Of a stretch of DNA of 64,000 nt, positions 22,201 to 33,269 are shown in pieces. The stretch comes from Guadua angustifolia (taxonomy: Eukaryota; Streptophyta; Magnoliopsida; Poales; Poaceae). Position numbers and translations under genes: made by a program. The stretch covers positions 12,856,423 through 12,920,422 of the forward strand of contig CM070515.1 of NCBI GenBank assembly GCA_036346375.1, in the 5' to 3' direction. Below the pieces are notes generated by a model. The model ran no database searches and had not been told where the DNA came from. It was given only the letters and a program-made list of their open reading frames with translations. The number at the start of each line of letters is the position of its first letter. Position 1 is the stretch's first letter.

Positions 22201-25200
22201 ATGAGAGGTCCATATCAAAATCAAGCCATATGTGACAGCCCTACTTCATCATGAAGGAAGTCATCAACAAAAAGGCGAGTTTTATGACAAAGACAACAAC
22301 GATCTAGTCATCTATACTCATGTTACACATCATGCGTCTCCAACCAACACCGAATGCTTGTAGGTTTGTAGTTTAGAAAACTAGTTTAGGCTTTTATTAT
22401 TTAAATTTTGTTTCATTACAAAGTGTAAATTGATGTTTCATTCTAACTAATCTTATGCTACTTTGTATATACATCTGTTACAATATGAAGATATATCTGT
22501 TCTTTGTGTATGATGTTTTAGAGAGCATGGATAGTGTTGTCTGAGGCTAGCCCGAAATACCGGTTTTTTATTTTGTGGTATAGAATTATCAATGGCGGTT
22601 TTGGCTAAAACCGTCACTGATATTCCAGTATGAGTGGTGGTTTTTGGAACAGATAATAGGGTATCTTGGCGGTTTATGGATAGAACCGTCACAGATAATA
22701 TAGGTATCTATGGCGGTTTTTGACTAGAACTGCCACAGATAATATTATTTGTGGCGGTTCGAAAACTGCCACTGATAATCTTCGATTATTAGTGGCACTA
22801 TATATGTGGCGGTTCAAAAACTGCCACTGATGATAGTTATAAACCGCTACAGATGACTTTTTTCAAGGTAGTGTAGATTCAAAACGGGAAGCTTATTTGG
22901 AAAGCATCATTGCAACTAGCAAGGGAAACATGCATGAGGGCGCAAGGAAGAAGGCGTCTGAGAAGCAGTTATTGTCCCAGAAGGGGAATTAAGTTCTCTA
23001 CAAAAGAATTGTGTGGCAATTTAGCGTTTAGGAGCGAACATTTTTTTGACGTTGCGATGGAACACCCAAGGGGACAAGGTGATAAAAAATGAAAAACACA
23101 ACTTAGTAATATACAACATATGTGTATATTGTGTTAAATCTAGATTTTGAGAAAATATATCCTTATTTTTCTTAAGTACGTATTTACTGAAGGAGGTGAT
23201 GACAAGTAATCTCACTTCTCACACATGACCTGCAGGATTTTGTTGGACAATATGGTTGGTAGCAAGGTGGCTATATTAATATTGCGGTACAAATTGGGTT
23301 AATAAGATACTTTTGAAAAACAACTGAAGATCTATCTAGCCTTTTATAGAGAAATATTAGACTTGAGACCAACTTACCATTGCCCTCTATTTAGTTAGAA
23401 ACTTAACTTCAAATTTGTTGGGTTTTTGTGTAAATATAAGGAGAGCAAAATTGTTGTCAGGGGCGGAGCCAGGCCTCGGGCCACACCTGGGCCTGGGCCC
23501 GAGGCCTGGCCCAAAAATCATGCATATTGTTTCATGGTTGACCAATCAAATTGCAAAACAATACGAATAACTAGCAGTTGCCAAAAGAAACATGCATCAC
23601 GTCACATGGGCCGGCCCGAGGCCTGGGAAGATTCTGACTCCGCCCCTGATTGTTGTTATTTGACCCCTCTATATATATTACGTAATCCACCATACATACT
23701 ATTTAGTTGAGAGATATAAAAAACAATCACACTATTAGGTGAACCATGTAACATTTTTTTGGGTTAATTTGGGCACCAAATCATCATAAAAAATTATGAA
23801 ACGAATATTCTACATTTACTTCTCAATCTACTTTACCCTATATATAAAAGTTCAAGTTCAAACTCATTCTATAATGTTAAGAGTACCAAAAATGATAAAT
23901 TGTGAAAAATGGTAAACCATAATGAAAAAGAAAAAGAAAATGACAAATGTTCCTATTAATATAAAACTTACATTTTCTGTTTCTTTTAACACATTTTGAG
24001 CTTGAAGTTGTTTTGAGAGGTAAAACTTATACACTACACCATCATTTTTTAAAGTTAAAAAAACATGTTGAGTTGGTGGCCGAATCAAAAGTGGTTGCAT
24101 GATTGCACCTAGTGGTGCGATTGGATGACAAAGACGACCTCTGACATGGTAACTTCTTGGGGAAATTTTCTTAGTAACACTACAAAGATGTATAAATTAG
24201 AAAATAACATCAATGTGAGGATGACAAGTGTGGCATGGAACATATCATTGACACGCCAATGTTATTTTTCAACTCGTGTGATCTTTGTAGTGTTACTGAG
24301 CAAATTATCTCTAACTAGTATCTGTGTTACATATGTTGTATGTCGCTTGTGCAATTAGACATCTCATCTGATGTGAATTTGTGCAAAGGCCTCCCAAACC
24401 AGCTATTCCAGATTTGACCATCTCTATGCCACTCACTACAGCATGTAAGGGCATCCGCAATAGTTAAAGATAATTGCTCTCTATAGTAAGATCCATATCA
24501 TCTATATACCATGCTATAGTAAACCCTTGCAATAATGAATCTATATAGATGTCTATAGCTATTTTTAATTAATAGAGTGCTCTCTCTCTTTCTTCATTTA
24601 ATTAATAGACAATCTACAGGTCTATAGATAGCAGCGCTATCTCTCTTCATTTAATTGCTTGCCACATAGGATAGATACTGATATGGACTTCTTATAGATA
24701 GCTAACTAGGCACCATTGCGGATGCCCTAAGCTGATGCTTTTTTTGTTTAAAAAGCAGAAAACACTCGAGTAAATTTTTGCACTAAATTTTAAATTGAAC
24801 ACAAAATTTGATGTGGCTTAAGTGTTGGTGCTCATTTAATACCATTTACACAGCTCACATGTGGACTTGTAGTTTAATTATTGTACGTATGTTGCATCAA
24901 CACTAAGTTCTAATGGGATCCTCTATAATTTTACGATTCAGAAATTAAAGGCCAAAACAAGTAAACTTCTAAATTAATTTGGTAGATGCCTCAAATTTTA
25001 GAAAATATATCGCAAATACAAAAAAGAGAACAAGTACAGACATTTTTGAGATATGAAGACTACTTGAAAATTCACAATTAAATAAATAATGCAAAAATGT
25101 GCAAATAAAATAATAAAATAGAACGACGTATATAAAATGATATAATGTTTCTTTTTTATTTTTTTCATATTCTTTGGAACTTGTAAAATTATATTTTCTA

Positions 25201-27063
25201 CATTTCACACTCATTAATTGATGAAAGTGGTAGCCATCTTCACAAGAATTAACGAGTTTTTTCAAATCTACTTTGTACGTAGTCATAAAGGAAACATGTA
25301 TATCATGCGTGCCACCATTGATGTTGATCATGGTCATAAAGAAATGACATATTTGGGACAACAGTCCAGATTTATGACTCCAGTTAATGTGTTGGATTAC
25401 TGATAGCGAGATCATAAAAAAAGTTGTTGGATTAATTACTGATATCGCTTTTTCGCTTATCAAATATATATGCTTGAACTGTATATTGCAATCAACCTGA
25501 TCGTGTCGTGCTCCAATATTTAGATCGTTTCTTGTGTTGGGAATGTCCCGCTGTCCACCAAAACATTTCTCAATGCTGAAAGAAAGATGTCATGAAACAG
25601 GAAGTTAAACTGAAATTCAGCCGAAGGTACATATAATTAATTGTTCAAAATTAAACTGTAACTTTACACAAGGACAAGCACACTATTAAAACTATATATA
25701 TACGACGTTAATCCCAAAAAAAGAAAAATAAATATAATGTTATTTTTCTACAATTATTGTGTAGAACATTAACAAAGCAGATTAAAAATCCCTTAATTTG
25801 TTTGCATTCACACATATATTTTATGCATGTATTCAGACGTACTGTATGTAATAACCGAACATTAGCCCAAAAGTATCATATGGTGCAACATGTATATTAT
25901 TAGTGAATATTTTTACAAGTGCACTTAATTACAGTCTTACAATCGCATGACAGTAGCACGATTTTTAGTTACAGAAAGTGCAACCACACCCGGCCCCCTA
26001 ACTACAAGCCTGGGTCTCTTCGTTAATGTTACGAATGAAGCTCAAGGCTAGGTAGTGCACACGTACAGTAGCTAGTTTGGTTGATTGTTTTGGCTACATG
26101 TGCATGTACCATTTCTCATCCGCGATATATACACTTTTCACTAATAGCATTTATATGTATGTATGAGAATTTTTAGACAGGACGCCTCCCAGCCTTTACT
26201 GAAAAAACCAATAACACGTGTCTATGAGAAATCGCCTTGACTGTGATGAAATGCGACATAAAATTAAAAATCTTCGCTAGCTACACATCATTCGGGACTG
26301 CTCCATGCACAGGCCCCGTCGTATTAGCGGCAGCCTGCACAGATCCTGGAATTCCTGCGCCAGCGGTTTCTAAACCTATATATCCGCCGAATATTGCTAG
26401 GAGCCGGAGATTTATTTTTCTAAACGCTGTAACATTTTTTCTCTATTTGTAAAATATTTTTCTTTGATAACATTAAAAATATACATGCGAAAAAAATATT
26501 ACACACGTTAAAAAAATATTATACCGAACATCCATGTAGCATGTTCAAATCGGACAGTTCTTCCCATATATCTGCGCTCCGCGTACAAGAAAAGGCACAA
26601 GAGCGAAGCTACTACGTACTAGTGTGGTACTAAACAAAACAAGAAAAGTATATATAGCTACTACTAGTGTAGTACACTAGTGCTCGATCATTGGACAGCA
26701 AGCTCCAAAAAAGGAAAAAAACCACACGAGTGCACACCAGATTGGGCAAGAGAGTGGATTTGTGTGCAACACTGACCTAGAGTTGGAGGAGGCGAACTCG
26801 TAGAGGCGGCCGGCGGGGGAGAAGACGACGAGCCCGACCTCTGCGTCGCACAGCACGGACAGCTCGTAGGCCTTCTTGAAGAGCCCACTCCGGCGCTTGG
26901 AGAAGCGAACCTGCCGGCTCGTCCGGTCCTCTATCCGCCGCAGCTCCACCCGGCCGCGCTTCCTCTTCGCCTTGATCTGCTTCATCACCGCTCCTTCCCC
27001 ATCCTCCCCCACCGCCGCCTGCTGCACTCTCCTCCCCACATCCTCCCCCTCCATCTCAACCAA
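19233..27063 (-). CDS. FLC-clade (OsMADS51/OsMADS37-like) MIKC MADS-box transcription factor, six exons
   Basis: Joined on the minus strand: 27063-26777, 25575-25497, 19987-19926, 19833-19746, 19622-19581, 19304-19233. Lengths of 79, 62, 88 and 42 nt fit the MIKC exon pattern and the frame stays open across all junctions (phases 2,0,2,0,0). Donors are GTCAGT, GTTGAT, GTAATG, GTCATA and GTTAGT; acceptors include TTTCTTTCAG, TTTCTACAG, ATTTCAG and GTTTACAG. The product is about 209 residues: extension 1-35, MADS domain about 36-94 (RGRVELRRIEDRTSRQVRF), I region (SSIEKCFGGQRD), a short K-like helix (MAELRRLEERVTDALAVIK), and a basic/acidic tail (PPKKRKNWWSPESE). A nuclear DNA-binding regulator is expected; members in grasses act in flowering time or vernalization response. 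The last-exon acceptor (ACAAAAAG) is the weakest call; an alternative acceptor near 19355 also leaves an open frame. The alternative start at residue 27 gives a shorter N-terminus. Confidence 0.85.
20294..22873 (+). mobile_element. CACTA (En/Spm-type) DNA transposon, decayed, about 2.58 kb
   Basis: Begins CACTACTACAAAA and ends with the inverse of CACTACCTTGAAAAAA. Both ends carry many sub-terminal repeats of the form GTGGCGGTTTTNG / AACCGYCACAAATA in both orientations, the hallmark of grass CACTA elements. A promoter-like CTATAAATACC sits at 20610. Inside is an eroded Ulp1-like gene. I see no transposase core. The flanks are CTA and TAG, not a clear 3-bp direct repeat. Confidence 0.8.
21724..22366 (+). 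pseudogene. Ulp1-like (C48) protease gene remnant of the CACTA element
   Basis: From 21760 the frame reads GPVGFLDPRTVCQAEI ... LIKLQDKKFILLPYNF, the start of the SUMO-protease-like domain often carried by CACTA elements. It then meets a perfect donor GTAAGT at 21896. After a possible acceptor near 22020 the frame gives MLNMDPLDKDK ... LMNEVFKRYCKK, matching the later part of the same domain. The catalytic His segment that should follow LLPYNF is absent and the end is frameshifted, so the enzyme is dead. Confidence 0.65.
23458..23648. mobile_element. hAT-type MITE, 191 bp, in MADS intron 2
   Basis: Termini CAGGGGCGGAGCCAG and (reverse) CAGGGGCGGAGTCAG, with an exact 8-bp target duplication ATTGTTGT on both sides (23450-23457, 23649-23656). 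Sub-terminal GC-rich palindromes (AGGCCTCGGGCC / GGCCCGAGGCCT) lie inside each end. Non-coding. Confidence 0.9.
24173..24297. repeat. Foldback inverted repeat in MADS intron 2
   Basis: AGTAACACTACAAAGAT at the left is repeated exactly in reverse at the right (ATCTTTGTAGTGTTACT). Pairing resumes inside with AAATAACAT / ATGTTATTT. It would fold into a hairpin about 125 nt long, and is probably a small foldback MITE. Confidence 0.7.
24449..24727. mobile_element. PIF/Harbinger-type MITE, 279 bp, in MADS intron 2
   Basis: Terminal inverted repeats GGGCATCCGCAATAGT / ACCATTGCGGATGCCC with target duplication TAA on both sides (24446-24448, 24728-24730), the TWA signature of this superfamily. The interior is rich in CTATAGA-type phrases. 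Confidence 0.88.
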
Positions 27064-27600
27064 CTCTAGCTCTAGCTAGCTAGCTCTCGGAGGAGGCTCG
27101 TGGCGGCAGGATATAAAGGGGGAAACGAAACAAATCTTGGCCGGGAGGCGAGGCGGAGGCGAGGCTGGAGATTCCTAGGAAAGTTGTGGAGGGCAGCAGA
27201 AGGGGCTCCAGCTCCATGTTCATCGGATGGGTACAGACTGACGCGCGCAGCTGTGGGGCGGCCGTCTCCCTCTTCCTGTCCCCGGCCGTCCGTCGCCCCT
27301 CCCCGGCAAAATTAAACGGTTCGCGCCGGGTCGACGTGTCGTGGCAACCCCCTATGCAGAGGGCTTCCCCCCGCCAGCTACTGCTGGCTCGTTTGTCCTC
27401 TTCTCGTGGGCCACCGGCTCTCCCCCGTTCTCTCTCGTCTCCGCGGTTTCTCAATTCTGATTGGCTGCCTTTGCCATTTGTTTCTTTCATGCCCATGGGT
27501 GTGGATATGATTCTGTCGGCGTCCGCTCCCTTCGTCCTCACGATGCATAAATGCGTTGTCACAGATCAATCACCGCTCGGCTGCCCACAGCTTTACCCAA
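27064..27600 (-). promoter_or_regulatory. Promoter region of the complete MADS gene
   Basis: On the minus strand a TATA-like TTTATATCC (reverse of ATATAAAGGGG at 27111) lies only about 50 bp above the ATG at 27063, because about 57 bp of leader present in the other copy is missing. If this TATA is used the leader would be around 20 nt, so initiation could shift to the ATG at codon 27. About 130 bp of GC-rich sequence at 27262-27395 is absent from the left copy. Confidence 0.5.
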
Positions 27601-27880
27601 CTGTTTACTAACTCTGATTTGCAAATTGTAAGGTCTTCAAAAACAAAACTTTAAATATTAATTTCTATTTTCGTATATTTATAAAATTAGTAAGATTATA
27701 ATATTACAAAAATACCTTCTCCGATCATAAATAGTTTTCATTTTAAACATCAACACAACAATTTTGATCATTAATTTTTATTATAATATATTTATAAAAC
27801 CTAATAAAATTATAATATTTTAAAAATACTCCCTCTGGTCATAAAGTGTTGTTTTGGACATTCATATGATCTCCCAAACA
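27601..27880. repeat. Stowaway-like tandem repeat upstream of the MADS gene
   Basis: Two to three degenerate units of about 115-120 bp with ATAATATTTTAAAAATACTCCCTC and GATCATAAATAGTTTTC phrases, collinear with 11130-11390. Non-coding. Confidence 0.5.
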
Positions 27881-28649
27881 CAACTTTAAATACTAATTTA
27901 TATTTGTGGTATATTTATAAAATTCAACAAAATTATTGTAACGACCCTCATTTTTGGCATAAAATGCTAAAATAAGAATCTACATACATGCAGTACTAAT
28001 CTCATGATCAATAACTAGTACGCATATTTACAACAATTGATATTACATCCATACTCTTTATTACATATGATAATGGTAATTTATACAATTAGGTCTTACA
28101 AAACAGATTGAAATGCAGCGGAAAGAAATAAAGTCTTGTAATGTGTCCATCCAACCATCAGGTAATAGACAAGGCATAATCCCTAGAAAAGCACATCTTT
28201 AATATCCTCGAATCCAGTGTCAAAATGTAACATCCCAAAAATTTCAATAAAGTGAAAATGTATATTTTGAATTTGGATATGATTATTTCTGAGTTTTCTT
28301 AACATCATTGGTTTTTATTTGGATTTTCCTTGGATTTGTGCATTGTGAGAAAAAATCATATAAAAGGAATTAATGAATGGATATTGGTAAAAAAAGGTAA
28401 ATGTAAAATCTTGAAAATTTTATATTAAAAATCTTTAGCGCTTAGGTAAATCATTTCAGCTGATAAATAAAATTTTGAAACAAAGAATGATGGAATAACA
28501 AATGAAAAGACATCTCTTTTAACTAGAAACAGTGCATAATAAGAATTAATATAAAATATTCAAAACTTATCTGGAGCTGTAAAAATTACCATAGAGTCCT
28601 TAATACAATAGTTATCCTTGGTAAAAGTTTCAGAAATTTATAATGTGCA

Positions 28650-30758
28650 GATGGATTTGCACGTAGTGTAGGGTGAAGTATCACCTGGGTCGGATTAAGG
28701 ACTGAACAATGGGACGCTATTGATCCAAGAAATCCATACAACCACAAGTACTGGGATAGGGTAGCCTTAATGTCGACGATTCGGGACGGGGTCCCCCGCC
28801 GAGCTTACTTGTCGAATGAGGGATCAACCTAGAGCCCCTTTTTCGCAAGGGTTATACATCTGAGAGTATGCCGAACAATAGAATAGGGTATTCCGGACAA
28901 ACGTGAAGCACGGGAGGTCACTTTTTATCTGGTTCGGGCCTCTCGCGGGGGAGATAATAACCCTACGTCCAGTGATTGCACTAGTATGCGAAAGTAGGTT
29001 ACAATGCGCTTGCCCGGGGGGCCCCGAACGACTCTAAGGACTCCCGTGAGCAAGCGAGGTGTGTAAATATGTGTGTAGTACCGAAAAGTCCAGCCCCCAA
29101 CCCATCGTAGGAGGGGGTATTTATAGGGGATTACAGGAGACAAATCATTTATTACGGGGACACGCATCGTGGAGGGCGTGGCGGTCAGATGGCGTGCCAC
29201 CGCCGGTACCACGCGACGTGGATGCAGTGGCGCTGAACCAAAGCGGCGCGGACCGTGGCGGCGTGGAACCCGGCGTCGCGATCCTCGAGCATTGCGCATT
29301 TAATGCCACGTCGCCTGCCGCGGGCCCCGAGCTTAGCTTGCTCGGGGCGTGACGGGGGCGTGGTATCCCCGTGAGCCGGGCTTGTACGAAGGTCGGCTTT
29401 TGCTTGCGCCATCCGGGCAGGAGCATGATCGGTTGGCACCGGGCTTCGACGGTCGTCTTGGTACAGTATATCCAATCCCCGACACTTAAGCTATTAAGTT
29501 ATATAGATTTAACTTTGCACATTGGAAAGTTGAAGTAGTACGGACTCTCCTTTCATGGTTTGCTCGACGGGGTGCCCTCATCGAGGTGTTGGGAGCCACA
29601 CTTACCAATACAACGGTGTACGCCATGCTATGAGAAGTTATTTCTATGCTCTGAGTTCTTCTATCATAGTATGGGTTTAACGTCCTAGTGCTGGTGCAAA
29701 GTTAGATCTAGATAATGTAACGGTTATGTTATGATCTCTCTATAGCACATCAAAGAAAGTGTGCTAATAGCTTGCACAAAGAGTTGATCATTTCTTGTGG
29801 ATAAAGCTGTACACCTTTGTAGAGTGTAAATCTAATTGAATAGCGCATACGGTCAAGAGCACTTGATGAAGTCATTCCAATGTTAGATTTTAGTATTTTC
29901 TAAAATAGGTTTTGGTTTGAACTTGTTTTAGCAACTGCCGCTTTATGTCAAAGAACCGACATTGTTGGACTTCATGATTTGGATTATTCGTTGCTCATGA
30001 AGAATTTGTGAGTATTACTTGCCCATTTTGAAAATATAAAACAACTAACTAGTGCAGATGCACCAAGAGTCTATTGACTACGGAGCAGTTAATCGATTAG
30101 ATTTACACTCTGTAGAGATGTACAACTTTACCCATAAATTATGATCTTTTCTTTTTGCCATATGTTTCACGCACCTTTAGCGTAGTGGCCAGAATGTTCA
30201 TGACGAAAACTTTTCCATTATTTAGGTTAACTTTGCACCATCCCAATAGCGATAAACCGATACTATGGTGGCAGAAGGTATTGATATATATGGTATGACA
30301 AATGGTTTCACATCCCACTGTCATGCTTCTCCCCATAGCCTGACGTACATAGTTGTATCGGTAAACATTTGTTCCATTATCACCTCATTGTGGACATCTC
30401 TTCGAGCAATCCATAATAGAATAGCCCGTACATCTCTAGCCTTCCAATATGCAAAATTAATCTAGATAATTTAATTAGTTTAAGGCTGTCCCATACCAGC
30501 ACTTGTGGTTGTACATAAATTCTTGGATATAATGTGCACTATATGCGGTCCTTAATTCGACACGGGTGATAATCTCTCCCTATGCTACGTGCAACACCTG
30601 CATATCCGTCTATTGCCAATAATAACCCCAATCTAAACCATAATTTTATTTTGAGTTTTTAACAAAAATACCAATAACCATCACCATGTCTCAACACTTC
30701 AAAGTTTTATCTGATCAATTTAGCCAACTTGTTTATTCTCAATCTAAAGCATGGCTAA
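28650..30758. repeat. Diverged inverted-repeat arms around a ~150-bp spacer
   Basis: The left arm (28650-28770 plus 29485-29880) and the reverse strand of the right arm (30758-30030) share an ordered series of phrases: GTAGTGTAGGG / GCATAGGG, ATTAAGGAC, TACAACCACAAGT, GGGATAGGGTAGCCTTAA / GGGACAGCCTTAA, TTTGCACATTGG, CATAGTATGGG, TGTAGAGTGTAAATCTAAT. Identity is moderate. The same family occurs once, plus strand, at 61190-61920. Unit B repeats the whole arrangement. Confidence 0.65.
28771..29484 (-). mobile_element. Solo LTR (Gypsy-type), 714 bp
   Basis: Read on the plus strand TGTCGACGATTCGGG ... CAATCCCCGACA, flanked by the 5-bp duplication CTTAA (28766-28770 and 29485-29489). The uninterrupted target GCCTTAAGCTATT is preserved in unit B at about 31234. 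The TATA box is on the minus strand (CTATAAATACC near 29115), so the LTR points left. Its GC-rich interior gives long open frames on both strands that are not genes. Confidence 0.93.
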
Positions 30759-32515
30759 CAACTTTAAATACTAATTTATATTTGTGGTATATTTATAAAA
30801 TTCAACAAAATTATTGTAACGACCCTCATTTTTGGCATAAAATGCTAAAATAAGAATCTACATACATGCAAGTATTAATCTCATGATCAATAACTAGTAC
30901 GATATTTACAACAATTGATATTACATCCATACTCTTTATTACATATGATAATGGTAATTTATACAATTAGGTCTTACAAAAGCAGATTGAAATGCAATGA
31001 AAGAAATAAAGTCTTGTAATGTGTCCATCTAACCATCGGTAATAGACGAGTCGTAAAATTACCATAGAGTCCTTAATACAATAGTTATCCTTGGTAAAAG
31101 TTTCGAAATTTATAATGTGCAGATGGATTTGCACGTAGTGTAGGGTGAAGTATCACCCGGGTCAGATTAAGGACTGAACAATGGGACGCTATTGATCCAA
31201 GAAATCCGTACAACCACAAGTACTGGGATAGGGTAGCCTTAAGCTATTAAGTTATATAGATTTAACTTTGCACATTGGAAAGTTGAAGTAGTACGGACTC
31301 TCCTTTCAAGGTTTGCTCGACGGGGTGCCCTCATCGAGGTGTTGGGAGCCACACTTACCAATACAACGGTGTACGCCATGCTATGAAAAGTTATTTCTAT
31401 GCTCTGAGTTCTTCTATCATAGTATGGGTTTAACGTCCTAGTGCTGGTGCAAAGTTAGATCTAGATAATGTAACGGTTATGTTATGATCTCTCTATGGCA
31501 CATCAAAGAAAGTGTGCTAATAGCTTGCACAAAGAGTTGATCATTTCTTGTGGATAAAGCTATACACCTTTGTAGAGTGTAAATCTAATTGAATAGCCGC
31601 GCCCACGGTCAAAAGCACTTGATGAAGTCATTCCAATGTTAGATTTTAGTATTTTCTAAAAATAGGTTTTGGTTTGAACTTGTTTTAGCAACTGTCGCTT
31701 TATGTCAAAGAACCGACATTGTTGGACTTCATGATTTGGATTATTCGTTGCTCGCGAAGGACTGTGAGTATTACTTGCCCATTTTAAAAATATAAAACAA
31801 CTAACTAGTGCAGATGCACCAAGAGTCTCTTGACTACGGGAACAGTTAATCGATTAGATTTACACTCTGTAGAGATGTACAACTTTACCCATAAATTATG
31901 ATCTTTTCTTTTTGCCGTATGTTTCACGCACCTTTAGCGTAGTGGCCAGAATGTTCATAACGAAAACTTTTACATTATTTAGGTTAACTTTGCACCATCC
32001 CAATGGCGATAAACCGATACTATGGTGGCAGAAGGTATTGATATATATGGTATGACAAATGGTTTCACATCCCACTGTCATGCTTCTCCCCATAGCCTGA
32101 CGTACATAGTTGTATCGGTAAACATTTGTTCCATTATCACCTCATTGTGGACATCTCTTCGAGCAATCCATAATAGAATAGCCCGTACATCTCTAGCCTT
32201 CCAATATGCAAAATTAATCTAGATAATTTAATTAGTTTAAGGCTGTCCCATACCAGCACTTGTGGTTGTACAGAAATTCTTGGATATAATGTGCACTACA
32301 TTCGGTCCTTAATTCGACACGGGTGATAATCTCTTCCTATGCTACGTGCAACACCTGCATATCCGTCTATTGCCAATAATCACCCCAATCTAAACCATAA
32401 TTTTATTTTGAGTTTTTAACAAAAATACCAATAACCATCATCATGTCTCAACACTTCAAAGTTTTATCTGATCAATTTAGCCAATTTGTTTATTCTCAAT
32501 CTAAAGCATGGCTAA
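30759..32515. repeat. Tandem duplication, unit B (empty site)
   Basis: Direct continuation of unit A, without the solo LTR and with a ~400-bp deletion replaced by a join at GACGAGTCG|TAAAATTACC near 31055. It contains the same inverted arms (31130-31690 and 31700-32515). A short minus-strand frame of 65 codons (32093-31896) is also intact in unit A at 30336-30139, but nothing suggests it is a gene. Confidence 0.88.
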
Positions 32516-33269
32516 GCATGATTATTAATTATCGCATATACCCAGATTGACATTATATATTATCTAACCTTAATTCTAGGATTATCAAAGTTCACATGTC
32601 AATATTGATTAAGGAAAATCCATAACATAGGGTTATAACTACCAGTACCACAATATAGCAAATTTACTAAAAATACACGCATGCATAAATAGATTTGATA
32701 AAACAAAATGAAAATCAAAACATTGGATCAATATGATCAAAGGGGTGCTTGCCTTGCTCATTGATGAAGTTGAGATCGCAATCGACGTTGTTGGCGATGG
32801 AATCAATGGTGTTAGATTCTACATGTCGTTCAATGGAAATATAACAAATAATTTCTACTACTTCTAATTACGAGTTGGTGGTGGTGGTCCGTTCTCCCTC
32901 CCCCCTCGGCATACCCACGAAACCGTCATTGTCTCGATCTTCTATACATTAGTGAACGAAGAAAGTTTTAATTTAGTTAGATATGCATGCATGCGTGATC
33001 TACGGCATATCAAATTCTTATCTCAATCAGCCGATTCTATTTTTAAATATTGCACGACCGATTTTTTTTCCATATACTGCACGCATACAGCTTCTAAGTT
33101 ACCATGTGCCTTTGAGTTGCTATATGCATTCTTTCCATTTAATATTTACTTGCATGTGTAGATAAGATCATCTTTTCTTTTTATCTATTCACATATAGAC
33201 TTGATTCCAGTAGGCCAGCAGCATGCACACGGCTATGCATGATGCAATTAGATAAGTTTGTTATCTCTA
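32516..33269. other. Retroelement-type leader remnant and a possible Helitron 5' end
   Basis: 32516-32780, read in reverse, matches the series at 60950-61190 (for example GGCAAGCACC, CCTAGAATTA, GACATGTGAACTTTGATAATCC), so it belongs to the same retroelement family, inverted. At 32852 a TTCTACTACTTCTAATTACG...GGTGGTGG sequence resembles the Helitron start at 33270 and may be a truncated relative. Confidence 0.45.

Larger units (their letters stand above)
19988..25496 (-). other. Intron 2 of the MADS gene (about 5.5 kb), loaded with transposons
   Basis: It runs from the donor at 25496 (CAG|GTTGAT) to the acceptor at 19988 (TTCTACAG). It contains a CACTA element, a hAT MITE, an inverted-repeat foldback and a PIF/Harbinger MITE, each listed separately. 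The stretches between them show no further exon. Long first or second introns are usual in MIKC genes and in the FLC clade. Confidence 0.75.
24851..28641. repeat. Segmental duplication, right copy
   Basis: Collinear with 8255-12139, including intron 2 start, exon 2, intron 1, exon 1, promoter and upstream AT-rich repeats. Differences from the left copy include a segment at about 27262-27395 present only here and a deletion of roughly 57 bp in the 5' leader. Confidence 0.9.
27881..30758. repeat. Tandem duplication, unit A (contains a solo LTR)
   Basis: Begins CAACTTTAAATACTAATTTA and ends AAAGCATGGCTAA. Unit B at 30759-32515 follows head to tail. Unit A carries a 714-bp solo LTR plus its target duplication and about 400 bp (about 28172-28577) that unit B lacks; elsewhere the two are nearly identical. 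Confidence 0.88.

Noticed and set aside
28925..29475. Several open frames on both strands
   Set aside because: All inside the solo LTR 28771-29484; GC-rich sequence with few stops, no domain.
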